Assembly (NCBI GenBank): GCA_039822005.1
Contig: JBCBMZ010000004.1
Span: forward strand, 347,259-411,258
Reading direction: 5' to 3'
From: JBCBDX01 sp039822005
GTDB lineage: Bacteria > Pseudomonadota > Alphaproteobacteria > Rhizobiales > Rhizobiaceae
Length of the DNA: 64,000 nucleotides
In this document: positions 36,110-45,370 of the stretch, one piece after another
Position numbering within the stretch: the stretch's first letter is position 1
How the letters are laid out: each line of letters begins with the position of its first letter
Made by a program: the position numbers and the translations under genes
The notes under the pieces: generated by a model
Told to the model about the DNA's origin: nothing
The model's database searches: none
What the model saw: only the letters and a program-made list of their open reading frames with translations

Positions 36110-36168
36110 CCAGCTCTGACACATTTAGGGCACTTAAAACACCAAGCGCGCTATTGTGTCCGAGCTGG
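36110..36168 (+). ncRNA. Strong hairpin, candidate structured leader of the gltB-like gene
   Basis: CCAGCTC-T-GACACA (36110-36123) pairs with TGTGTC-C-GAGCTGG (36155-36168): 13 of 14 pairs, loop of 31 bases. Two weaker stems follow: CCCG/CGGG (36210-36222) and CCAAC/GTTGG (36234-36257). The gene start is at 36365, so this may be a 5' leader RNA. No known riboswitch family is recognised. Confidence 0.4.
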
Positions 36169-36364
36169 CAATGCTTGCTAAAACCGTAACAGGAATGTAT
36201 CTAGGAGCTCCCGTAGCACGGGTGGCGGCGCTTCCAACCCGAACGCACGACCGTTGGCATGACCAAAATTGACCTTGGCAAGCCCCTGTGCTGCAACCCC
36301 GATATGCTAAATTCTGCCGTCTTGGCTGAGCGTTAGTAAAGTGTCCGAAGGAGGCGATTGCCGG

Positions 36365-39300
36365 ATGTCGAACCTGAGCAACAACATTGCGGGTCTTTAT
36401 GATCCATCGCTCGAGAAAAGTAGCTGCGGTGTAGGTTTCCTCACCCGCAAGGATGGCAAACAAACCCACGAGTTGCTCGTCAAGGGCCATGAAGCCCTGT
36501 GCGCCGTGCCTCACCGGGGCGGCATGTCTTCAGAAGGTGTCGGCGATGGCGCAGGCATCAGCGTCGACCTTTCCGTTACTTTTTTCTCCCGTTTAACCGG
36601 CAAATCTTTGCAAGAAGGCGAGTTCGGTGTCGGCAACTTTTTCATGTGCGACGACAAGTCCAAACATGAAGAAGCTGAAAGCGTTATCGAAGCGGCACTT
36701 TCGGACGCAGGCATGCCCGTCATTTTGAAGCGCGATGTCACCGTCGATAATAGCGTGATCAATGCGGCATCGCGCACGCTGCAACTGCCTATTCGCCAAT
36801 GGATTTTCGATGCGCCTGAGGGCGTTGCAGGCAAGGCGTTTGAGCGGAAAATCTATGATGTTCTACTTACCATTGAGGAACAGGCATATCTGCGCCCTGA
36901 GCTTGCCGGCCTGTATCCCCTTTCCTTGTCCTCGCGCACACAAGTCTTCAAAGGCCGGTTAAACTCGCACGAGTTGGTACCTTATTTCGCGGATCTGAGC
37001 GAACACGATCATGAAGTGCGGATGCTGTACTTTCACACGCGCTTTTCAACCAACACCGATCCCCACCCGACCATGGCGCAGCCATTCCGTTTGATGGCAC
37101 ACAATGGCGAATTGAACACGGACAAGAAGAACCGCTTGTCTGAAATCGCCGTTGCGCGCGCCAAGAACCGGTCAATCGTCCGCCCAAAAGGTCAGTCTGA
37201 TTCATGCCGTCTCGACCAGACGCTGCACGGTCGTGTGATCGAAGATGAATTTGATCTCGTCACTGCAGTTGTATCGATGATGCCTCCCGCCTGGGAAAAT
37301 GATGAGACGATCTCTGAACCAGTTCGCGCCATGCTTGAGTTCTTCTCGTTGTATGAAGAAAAAAACGACGGCCCGGCAGCATTGATTTTCGGGGACGGCA
37401 ATATCGTAGGCGCGCGGCTTGACCGCTTGGGACTGCGTCCGCTGCGCTCTATCGAAACTGACGATTATATCGCGGTAATGTCAGAGGCAGGGCAAATTTC
37501 CTTTGCGGAAGAGACAGTGATTTCCCGTGGCCGGATCGAAGCTGGGGGCATGCTTTATTTCGACCATTCAAAAGGTGAAGCTTTCACGACGGTCCAAGCC
37601 CTGGAGATGCTTGCTTCCGAACGTGATTATGAAACATTGCTTGAACAAGCGCGCGTGCGCCTCGATGAACTTCCGCAGCCCACGATCGATCCGGTAATGG
37701 CCGCCAAACGGTATGATGGCGACATGGAAACGGCGGCACGCTACGTGGCCTATACGCACAACCAGGAAAGTTTCCGCTTTTTGATGGATCCGATGCTGCA
37801 AAGCGGATCTGAAAAAGTGTCGGCGATGGGCTATGGCAATGCGATCAACGCGCTCTCTGACAATGAAGGCGGTGTTGCGAAATATTTCTCGCAGCGCTTT
37901 GCACAGGTGACAAACCCGCCGCTGGATTCCATCCGTGAAGCAGACGGCATGTCTTTGCGCGTTGCCATCGGCGCAAAACCCTACAAGGGGCCGACAAACG
38001 CCAAACAGATTGTTCTGGATACGCCAATCCTGCGCATGAGCGATATGCTGAAAATTCGCGCGCAGGCCGAAACGCCGGTCGCCGAGTTTGCCTCACTGTA
38101 TTCGCCTGATCTTGAAAATGCGGGTCGAAATGAGCAGGCGCTCATCGAAGCAATTGATAAGCTGGCCAACGATGTTGTTGCCTTTGCCCGTGACGGCGGC
38201 GGGATCGCAATCATATCTGACCGCCACGTCTCAACCGCCCGCGCGGCCATGCCGATGACCATTGTCGTTTCTGCTATCAACCAAAGGCTGATCGAAGAAG
38301 GCCTGCGACTGACCACGTCGCTCATCGTGGAAAGCGGTCAGATTTCATCGTCGCACCACATCGCCTGCGCGCTCGGCTTTGGTGCATCGGCGGTTTATGC
38401 GTTGGGTGTGCGCATGCGCGCCGAGCAGAACTTTGCCGACAATCCGACGCAAGCTTACAAAAAGTTCGCCAAAGCCGCTGAGAAAGCACTGATGAAAACC
38501 ATGGGTAAAGTCGGCCTTTGCACCGTGGAAAGCTATTCGGGCGGTGAGTTTTTCGAGCCGAATTTCTTGGACACAAGCGATCACGTTCTCAAACGCTACT
38601 TCCCCAACATGGTGTCACCGGTTGGCGGCGTCGGCTTTTCAGTGATCGCAAAATCGGTCGCGGATTGGCACCGGCGCGCCCTGGAAGTCAAATCAGAAGG
38701 TGACATCCCTATTTTGGGCCTCTTCAAAGAACGCTCCGAGGGCGCGGGCCACTCCTATGGCACAACTGCGGTTCGCGGGTTTGTTGATCTGACCGAAGAA
38801 GCCATTCAATTCGCCGACACCGAACATGATGGTGATGACGCTGAGCAGAAGCGTTTGCTAACGCTGAACAAAATGCGCGACGCCTTCGGCATCGACGAAA
38901 AGGGCTATGTGAACACGTCTTTTGATGAATTGTCAGAGGATGCGATCAACCGTTTCAAAATCACGCCGGGCTACCGCGATTTCTCGCGCATGATGAGCGA
39001 AGAACGCGCAAAACGCCCAGCCGCCCTGCGTGACGTGCTGGCATTCCCGGCTGACATTACGTTCCTGACCGACGTTGAGGACATCAAACGCGAGATGATG
39101 TTGTTCAACCGCGCTGGTAATAATCATTTCGTCATCCGCGGTCTTATTTGCACACAGATCGAATATGGAAAGTTCGAAGTGGAGTTGACTGGTCCCAAGG
39201 CCGATCAAATCGCCCGGTTGGATGCCCTGTCTCAATCCCTTGTTGAGCGCTTCAAAAAAGACATCACCGCCCATTGGATCGAGGCAGGCAAACTGCACAT

Positions 39301-41851
39301 CGATGCAACCGGCAGAGCTTTGGACTATCTCACTCGGATCAAGCCTGCCCCCGACGCGATCGAAATCGACGACGTTCAGCCAGCCTCGGAGATTACGCCA
39401 TGCTTGACGTCGGGTGCCATGAGCCACGGCGCGCTAGTTGCAACCGCTCATGAAGCCGTAGCGCACGGAACTAACATGGTGGGCGGCTTGTCAAACTCCG
39501 GTGAAGGTGGCGAGCACATCTCGCGCTATGGAACTATACGGGCGTCGCGGATCAAGCAGTTTGCTTCCGGACGTTTTGGTGTCTGGGCTGGATATCTGGC
39601 CGATCCAAATCTTCGCGAACTGGAAATCAAAATCGGTCAGGGTGCAAAACCAGGTGAAGGTGGGCAGCTGCCCGCACCCAAGGTAAATGTGGAGATCGCG
39701 GCGGCCCGTGGCGGCACACCGGGTGTCGAACTGGTTTCACCACCGCCGCACCATGACACCTATTCCATTGAAGATTTGGCACAACTCATCCACGACTGCA
39801 AAGCGGCGCGGGTACGCGTGATCGTCAAGCTGGTTTCGTCCGAAGGGATCGGCACGATTGCGGTTGGCGTGGCAAAAGCAGGCGCTGACGTCATCAACGT
39901 CGCGGGCAACACGGGCGGCACAGGTGCTGCGTCGGTGACATCGCTGAAGTACACTGGCCGTGCCGCTGAAATCGGCATTGCGGAAGTCCATCAGGCGCTG
40001 AGCGTGAACGGTATCCGTCAAAAAGTCGTGCTGCGCTGTTCAGGCGCGCACCAAACGGGCTCAGATGTCGTCAAATCCGCCATGCTCGGCGGCGACTCCT
40101 TCGAGTTCGGCACCACAGCGTTGATGATGCTCAAATGCGTGATGGCGAAAAACTGCAACATCAAATGTCCGGCAGGTTTGACAACAAACTCGGAAGTGTT
40201 TGATGGCGATCCGCGTGCTCTGGGGCAGTATCTTCTCAACATCGCCCATGAGGTACGGGAAATTCTGGCCTCGCTAGGCATGAAGTCACTACGCGACGTC
40301 CGGGGCCGCTCCAATCTTCTGCATCTGCTTGATCATCCGGCCTCTGTGGGTCAGCTCAACTTGCGCGCCATGCTGACGGTTGTACCCGAGCGCAAGGTTG
40401 ACAACCCCATCTATGTTGCCCGCGATTTTGCCGTTGATGACAGTCTGCTTGAGAAAGTTCAGGCCGCTCTTTTCGATGGCGGTCAGGAGAGCATCGTTAT
40501 CGAGGGCGAAGATTTTCTTCAACTGAACAACCGCAACAAAACGGTAGGTGGGCAGCTCGCGGTGGATATGGAACGGGCGCTAAACCACTCAGATGCGCAA
40601 ACGCCAGCCGCTTACGCTGATGCCCGCGGTCGCCGGTTCTTGAAGCCGGGCGCGATTATCGTGCGTACGACGGGTTCTGCAGGTCAATCCTTTGGCGCGT
40701 TCTGTAATGACGGCATCACGCTGGAACATATGGGGACTTGCAACGATGGCGTCGGCAAGGGCGCTTGCGGTGGTGAGATCATTGTCAAAGATCCGAAAGG
40801 TTCTTCCAACAAGGCCAGCGGCCCCAATGTCCTGATCGGCAACTTCGCCCTGTTTGGCGCAACCGGCGGACGCACATTCGTTCAAGGCCAAGCCGGTGAC
40901 CGCTTTGCGGTGCGCAATTCCGGCGCGACGGCCGTTGTCGAAGGTGTTGGCGATTTTGCCTGCGAGTACATGACCAACGGCACGGTCCTGAACCTTGGCC
41001 ATTTCGACATGGGCTTTGGCAACGGCATGTCCGGTGGCTTTGCGTATCAGTATGATCCGGAGGGTCGCCTGCAATCCATGATGAGCAAAGATTCCGTGCT
41101 TTCAGGTTCTTTGGCAGGCAATGATGAGATCGCTGAAGTACATGCTCTGGCTGTGCTTAAATTGTTGGAGTGGCACGTCGAAGCCACAGGCTCAAAACGC
41201 GCCGAGGAGATCCTTTTCAATTACGCTAATGAACGCGAGAAGTTCGCTTGGATTATGCCACGCGCGCTTCTTCAGTATCAGGATGCCGATGAAATCCTTG
41301 CTGCAAAATCCCGCAAGGAGTTGGCCGAGGAACTGGCAACAGCGCTTGCCGCTCACCAAGTCAACAAGGTCAAAAAAGCCTGGCGCGATGGCGAAATCGT
41401 TGTGGGTGGCGCAGTGCCGATCTTTGGCGAAGCAGCATCTGAGGAGATGTACCGGTTGCTCAACTCATGGACCGTTGTAAACGCGGCCAACGAGCTGGCG
41501 CTGAAACGGGTCAAAGAGGCCACCAATGTTCAAGACCCACGCGTTGTCAAAGCGGCGCGTAACTTGGTGCTGACCGAAGATTTCTACCTAATGAACCAGC
41601 TTTTGAAACATGCCCGTACGGCGGTTGCAGAATATTCTGAGAAAGAGCTGGCTGTGATGGTCTCTGACAAACGTTTGTCGGACTTCAAGCAGGCTCTGTC
41701 CTTGCGCAACATCCTGTCCATGGACAGCCCGGGCACTTATGGCTGGATCATGCATCAGGACGTGAAGAATATTGAGGCAATCGGACACATTCCAAGCTTT
41801 GAAGAATTGTTCTCAAAACACGCCATGACCGAGTTGGCACCTGCTGCCTGA
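36365..41851 (+). CDS. gltB: Glutamate synthase-like large protein (extended)
   Basis: 1828 residues, clearly longer than the usual GltB of about 1500. Order: class II glutamine amidotransferase domain whose nucleophile is Cys21 in EKSSCGVGF after a 20-residue propeptide, HNGELNTDKKNR, a central domain, the FMN-binding synthase domain (about 1000-1330, LTSGAMSHG, GQGAKPGEGGQLPAPKV, SPPPHHDTYSIEDL, GNTGGTGAAS), a GXGXG domain (about 1430-1600, TTGSAGQSFGAF, GVGKGACGG) and an extra C-terminal region of about 190 residues. The Fe-S cysteines are C1258, C1264 and C1268, spaced CX5CX3C rather than the usual CX5CX4C. GGAGG precedes the ATG. No gltD follows; a diflavin reductase does. It should make glutamate from glutamine and 2-oxoglutarate, with an unusual electron donor inferred. 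Confidence 0.9.
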   Translation: MSNLSNNIAGLYDPSLEKSSCGVGFLTRKDGKQTHELLVKGHEALCAVPHRGGMSSEGVGDGAGISVDLSVTFFSRLTGKSLQEGEFGVGNFFMCDDKSKHEEAESVIEAALSDAGMPVILKRDVTVDNSVINAASRTLQLPIRQWIFDAPEGVAGKAFERKIYDVLLTIEEQAYLRPELAGLYPLSLSSRTQVFKGRLNSHELVPYFADLSEHDHEVRMLYFHTRFSTNTDPHPTMAQPFRLMAHNGELNTDKKNRLSEIAVARAKNRSIVRPKGQSDSCRLDQTLHGRVIEDEFDLVTAVVSMMPPAWENDETISEPVRAMLEFFSLYEEKNDGPAALIFGDGNIVGARLDRLGLRPLRSIETDDYIAVMSEAGQISFAEETVISRGRIEAGGMLYFDHSKGEAFTTVQALEMLASERDYETLLEQARVRLDELPQPTIDPVMAAKRYDGDMETAARYVAYTHNQESFRFLMDPMLQSGSEKVSAMGYGNAINALSDNEGGVAKYFSQRFAQVTNPPLDSIREADGMSLRVAIGAKPYKGPTNAKQIVLDTPILRMSDMLKIRAQAETPVAEFASLYSPDLENAGRNEQALIEAIDKLANDVVAFARDGGGIAIISDRHVSTARAAMPMTIVVSAINQRLIEEGLRLTTSLIVESGQISSSHHIACALGFGASAVYALGVRMRAEQNFADNPTQAYKKFAKAAEKALMKTMGKVGLCTVESYSGGEFFEPNFLDTSDHVLKRYFPNMVSPVGGVGFSVIAKSVADWHRRALEVKSEGDIPILGLFKERSEGAGHSYGTTAVRGFVDLTEEAIQFADTEHDGDDAEQKRLLTLNKMRDAFGIDEKGYVNTSFDELSEDAINRFKITPGYRDFSRMMSEERAKRPAALRDVLAFPADITFLTDVEDIKREMMLFNRAGNNHFVIRGLICTQIEYGKFEVELTGPKADQIARLDALSQSLVERFKKDITAHWIEAGKLHIDATGRALDYLTRIKPAPDAIEIDDVQPASEITPCLTSGAMSHGALVATAHEAVAHGTNMVGGLSNSGEGGEHISRYGTIRASRIKQFASGRFGVWAGYLADPNLRELEIKIGQGAKPGEGGQLPAPKVNVEIAAARGGTPGVELVSPPPHHDTYSIEDLAQLIHDCKAARVRVIVKLVSSEGIGTIAVGVAKAGADVINVAGNTGGTGAASVTSLKYTGRAAEIGIAEVHQALSVNGIRQKVVLRCSGAHQTGSDVVKSAMLGGDSFEFGTTALMMLKCVMAKNCNIKCPAGLTTNSEVFDGDPRALGQYLLNIAHEVREILASLGMKSLRDVRGRSNLLHLLDHPASVGQLNLRAMLTVVPERKVDNPIYVARDFAVDDSLLEKVQAALFDGGQESIVIEGEDFLQLNNRNKTVGGQLAVDMERALNHSDAQTPAAYADARGRRFLKPGAIIVRTTGSAGQSFGAFCNDGITLEHMGTCNDGVGKGACGGEIIVKDPKGSSNKASGPNVLIGNFALFGATGGRTFVQGQAGDRFAVRNSGATAVVEGVGDFACEYMTNGTVLNLGHFDMGFGNGMSGGFAYQYDPEGRLQSMMSKDSVLSGSLAGNDEIAEVHALAVLKLLEWHVEATGSKRAEEILFNYANEREKFAWIMPRALLQYQDADEILAAKSRKELAEELATALAAHQVNKVKKAWRDGEIVVGGAVPIFGEAASEEMYRLLNSWTVVNAANELALKRVKEATNVQDPRVVKAARNLVLTEDFYLMNQLLKHARTAVAEYSEKELAVMVSDKRLSDFKQALSLRNILSMDSPGTYGWIMHQDVKNIEAIGHIPSFEELFSKHAMTELAPAA

Positions 41852-41857
41852 TGCCTG

Positions 41858-43639
41858 ATGCCTGAACCTGTTGGAACAAATGCGATGAACGCTCCTTTTT
41901 TTCCGGAAGACGCTCCTTTTTCAGAAGACCAACGCACTTGGATTGCCGGTTTTATGGCCGGCATGCGTGCGCAGGCGCAACTGACCGGGGCGACCGCTGG
42001 CAACGATGCGCAATCAGCCGTCGAACTGAATATCCTCTACGGGACGCAGACGGGTAATGCCGAAGCGGTAGCCATGGATGCCGCAGAAGCAGCCAAACAG
42101 AACGGTTTTGCGCCGAAAGTGGCCGGCCTTGATGATGTGTCCATGGAAGCGCTGGCGGAGATGAAGCAGATATTGGTTGTCATCTCGACCTATGGCGAAG
42201 GTGAAATGCCCGACAATGCAGAACTGTTCTGGCAGGCTTTGTCGGCAACCACCGCGCCGCGCCTGGAGGAAATGGTATATTCTGTGCTCGCGCTTGGCGA
42301 CACCAGCTATGATGAGTTCTGCCACGCCGGTAAACTCGTCGACATGCGCCTTGAGCAGTTGGGCGCAAAACGCGTTAACGGACGCGTTGATTGTGATGTT
42401 GACTATGAAGATCTGGCTTCGGGCTGGATCGAGACGACGATGCCACTTGTCGCCGATGTCGCCAAACCGACCGAAGGTCTGGCGGCACCCAGCAATTTGG
42501 AAGCAAGCGCACCGAAAAAGTCAAAGTACAACCGCAAAAACCCTTATGCCTCTTCAGTCGTAGAAAACCGTCTGTTGTCAGGGAAAGGCTCCGGCAAGGA
42601 AATCCGCCACTTCGCGTTTGCGCTGGAGGATGATGGCTTGGAGTATGAGGCCGGCGATGCGATGGGCGTTATACCTCTCAACGGCCGTAACTATGTTGAA
42701 GCCATCATCGAGCGTCTGGGAGCCAAGTGGGACACCACGGTTGCGGGTCATGATGCGCCTTTGGGCGACTTGCTGACCAGCAATTTCGAGATCATGACAC
42801 CCAACAAGGAAACCATCGCAAAGATCGCTGACCGGTCCGGCGATGATGAGCTCTGTCACGTCATCACCAACGGCGACAAGGAGGCAATCGAAGCCTATAT
42901 GTGGGGCAATGACACGCTTGATCTGTTGAACCTGAACATTAAGGCGAGCTTTGGGGTAGACGAATTTGTAAGCTGGTTGAAACCACTTCAGCATCGCGCC
43001 TATTCGATCTCTTCCAGCCCCAAAACCCATCCAGGTGAGGTGCATCTGACGGTCGCTGCCGTGCGTTGGCAAAAGGGCGGGCGCGAGCACCGCGGCGTTG
43101 CTTCCACATTTCTCGCCGATCGTACGCAAGAAGGCACCAAGGTTGGTGTCTTCATGTCGCCCAACAAGAGCTTCAGACCGCCCGAAAATGATGACGCGCC
43201 GATGATCATGGTGGGCCCTGGCACCGGTGTCGCGCCTTTCCGCGCCTTCCTCGAAGAGCGTGAAGCGCGTGAAGCAAAGGGTAAGAACTGGCTGTTCTTT
43301 GGTGACCAAACCCGCTCGGACGACTTTATCTACGAAGATGAGATTGGTGCGTTCTCCAAGAAGGGTCTGCTGTCGCGTCTCGACCTCGCATTCTCGCGCG
43401 ACCAGAAAGAAAAGATTTACGTTCAACACCGCATGCGTGAAAACGGACGTGAGCTTTACGCATGGCTGGAAGAAGGTGGGTATTTCTATGTATGTGGTGA
43501 CGCCACACGCATGGCTAAGGATGTCGATCAGGCGCTGGTAGATCTGGTCGCCGAACATGGTGCTCGCGATCCAGACGCAGCGCGGGAATATGTCGACAAT
43601 CTGAAACGTGAGAAACGCTATCTGAGGGACGTTTACTAA
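41858..43639 (+). CDS. CysJ-like diflavin (FMN/FAD) reductase
   Basis: 593 residues. N-terminal FFPEDAPFSEDQRTW is shared by alphaproteobacterial CysJ-like proteins. Then a flavodoxin domain (ILYGTQTGNAEAVAMD, STYGEGEMPDNAELFW, LALGDTSYDEFCHAG), a connecting FAD domain with RAYSISSSPK, and an NADPH domain (MIMVGPGTGVAPFRAFLEER, YVCGDATRMAKDVDQAL, KREKRYLRDVY). It moves electrons from NADPH through FAD and FMN to a partner. CysJ normally pairs with sulfite reductase CysI, which is not here; the upstream gltB-like gene is six bases away. That makes GltB a likely acceptor by inference. ATG at 41858 is used; 41885 is possible. Confidence 0.9.
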   Translation: MPEPVGTNAMNAPFFPEDAPFSEDQRTWIAGFMAGMRAQAQLTGATAGNDAQSAVELNILYGTQTGNAEAVAMDAAEAAKQNGFAPKVAGLDDVSMEALAEMKQILVVISTYGEGEMPDNAELFWQALSATTAPRLEEMVYSVLALGDTSYDEFCHAGKLVDMRLEQLGAKRVNGRVDCDVDYEDLASGWIETTMPLVADVAKPTEGLAAPSNLEASAPKKSKYNRKNPYASSVVENRLLSGKGSGKEIRHFAFALEDDGLEYEAGDAMGVIPLNGRNYVEAIIERLGAKWDTTVAGHDAPLGDLLTSNFEIMTPNKETIAKIADRSGDDELCHVITNGDKEAIEAYMWGNDTLDLLNLNIKASFGVDEFVSWLKPLQHRAYSISSSPKTHPGEVHLTVAAVRWQKGGREHRGVASTFLADRTQEGTKVGVFMSPNKSFRPPENDDAPMIMVGPGTGVAPFRAFLEEREAREAKGKNWLFFGDQTRSDDFIYEDEIGAFSKKGLLSRLDLAFSRDQKEKIYVQHRMRENGRELYAWLEEGGYFYVCGDATRMAKDVDQALVDLVAEHGARDPDAAREYVDNLKREKRYLRDVY

Positions 43640-43650
43640 GAACGCCCGTC

Positions 43651-44277
43651 ATGGTCGCGGCAGAACGACAGCTGGTGCATTGGCGTCAGAAGGTTTTCGA
43701 AATCTACGCGAAGGTGCGCATTCTGGCGCAAGACGAACCGGCTTCAGCATGGCGTTTCTGGCTTGCCGAGCGCTCCCGACTTTATAGCGTACACTCCATG
43801 TCTCCCGTCGCACAGAGCGAGCGGGAGACCTTCGCTGGCCTTAATACCTATGCTTATGACCAGTCCCTGCGTTTTGTAACCGATATCAAATCGGCAACGG
43901 GGGAAAGAGTACGATATGAACTCGGTGTTGACGGCTCGCTAACCGTGGAACCCTTTGCGGAAACAACAGAACTGAAAGCAGCTCTTGGATCTGAGCTGAC
44001 GCTATACCGCCTGATCGGGTATGCTGGTGGCATGTTTTTACCGTTCAAAGACTTGACTTCGGGCAAAGACACATACGGTGGCGGTCGATACTTGTTCGAC
44101 ACTATCAAGGGAGCTGATCTTGGAACGGACAACAGTGGGCGGCTCATCGTCGATTTTAATTTCGCCTATTCGCCAAGCTGTGCTTGGTCCCACCAGTTTG
44201 TATGCCCGCTCGCACCGGTAAAAAACATGCTTTCGATAGCCATTGAGGCCGGAGAGAAGAGGCCCCCCGCAAATTAG
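43651..44277 (+). CDS. DUF1684 protein
   Basis: 208 residues. The conserved C-terminal pattern is clear: FLPFKDLTSGKDTYGGGRYL then DFNFAYSPSCAWSHQFVCPL and IAIEAGEK, the DUF1684 signature. DUF1684 function is unknown. It lies 11 bases after the diflavin reductase, so the three genes form an operon. Tail-to-tail overlap of four bases with the next gene. Confidence 0.85.
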   Translation: MVAAERQLVHWRQKVFEIYAKVRILAQDEPASAWRFWLAERSRLYSVHSMSPVAQSERETFAGLNTYAYDQSLRFVTDIKSATGERVRYELGVDGSLTVEPFAETTELKAALGSELTLYRLIGYAGGMFLPFKDLTSGKDTYGGGRYLFDTIKGADLGTDNSGRLIVDFNFAYSPSCAWSHQFVCPLAPVKNMLSIAIEAGEKRPPAN

Positions 44278-45308
44278 TTCCTGGTTGCCGGGATATAGTT
44301 TTTCTTTGAGAAGAAACGGCGCCAAAGGGCGCTCATCAAAAGGCCCACATCCAGCTTCAGCTTAATGCCATCAACCCGGTCCAGAGAAAAGTCGCGGGAA
44401 AAGGGTGTAAGGCGGCGAAACCGCCGAAACTTACGCCAATGCATCCCGCCACGCTTGGGGCCAAATTGGTTGCCATGGCCGCACGATTTGGCGGCCAGCG
44501 CTTTGCGACATGTAGACAAGTCAAAAAAAGGCGCTTGGGATACGTGCCGCCCAACCACAAAAATCATTTCGGAAACAAATTCATTTTCCGCCTCCAACAG
44601 CGCCGGTAACGCAGCCATAAAGGGCAAAGCGTCATGGCCTATGATATTTTCTTTTCCCTGGGGCGGCAAATAATCTCGCGGCGCTTTGTTGAAAGCATCA
44701 ATAGCGTCAAGCATCGGAGGTGTCAGTTCCGAAGACGTTTTTTGCAAAAGCGCATCAAACTTGAAAACCCGACAAGTGCCGCAGTACTGGTCAAAGCCTC
44801 TGGCAGCAAAGGCAGCGCTTAAACACACATCCTCACCATCAATCTCGAGCGCGACTTCGTAGCCTTCCTTGATTTGAACGCCGTCAACCATTTGACCATC
44901 CAAATGGCAGCGCGACAATTCCGCAAAAATGTGCTTGGCAAGGTCGCGGTGAACAAAATCGTCGGCATCCATCGGCATGACGAGATGAACCGGGCTGACG
45001 GCCGCCAAATACCAAAGGCCTACCAGATGTTTCAGCCCCTTGTCCCAACTTCCTTTTTCGGGGTTCTCAACAAACAAGGGATGGCTCTCTACCGTAATAA
45101 AGGTGACCCAATCCTTATAGTCGGGTGCCCAGGCCGGTGCACGGGCGCAAATAATGACCGCTTTGACCTCAACACCGCGAACATGGGAAATACAATCAAG
45201 GGTGGCTTTCAACAGGCGTTCGATTTGAGTGTAGTCTGACACCGCCCAATGATGCGGATGCAAAAGCGGAATAACAAAGCCGAAGGTGGGTGACGCCGGA
45301 ACGATCAT
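44274..45308 (-). CDS. GT2/GT-A-like glycosyltransferase
   Basis: 344 residues. A GT-A-type start GFVIPLLHPHHWAVSDY, the DADDF acid motif (about 113-117), KGLKHLVGLWY and a basic C-terminal third suggest a nucleotide-sugar glycosyltransferase. The exact CAZy family is not certain. GAGG precedes the ATG. Inferred role in surface glycan synthesis. Confidence 0.6.
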   Translation of the reverse strand: MIVPASPTFGFVIPLLHPHHWAVSDYTQIERLLKATLDCISHVRGVEVKAVIICARAPAWAPDYKDWVTFITVESHPLFVENPEKGSWDKGLKHLVGLWYLAAVSPVHLVMPMDADDFVHRDLAKHIFAELSRCHLDGQMVDGVQIKEGYEVALEIDGEDVCLSAAFAARGFDQYCGTCRVFKFDALLQKTSSELTPPMLDAIDAFNKAPRDYLPPQGKENIIGHDALPFMAALPALLEAENEFVSEMIFVVGRHVSQAPFFDLSTCRKALAAKSCGHGNQFGPKRGGMHWRKFRRFRRLTPFSRDFSLDRVDGIKLKLDVGLLMSALWRRFFSKKNYIPATRN

Positions 45309-45370
45309 CGGGTTGCCTCAAGTAGGAAGCGATTTCACATAAAGAGCGCTTAGCGCAAAAGCCTTAATGC

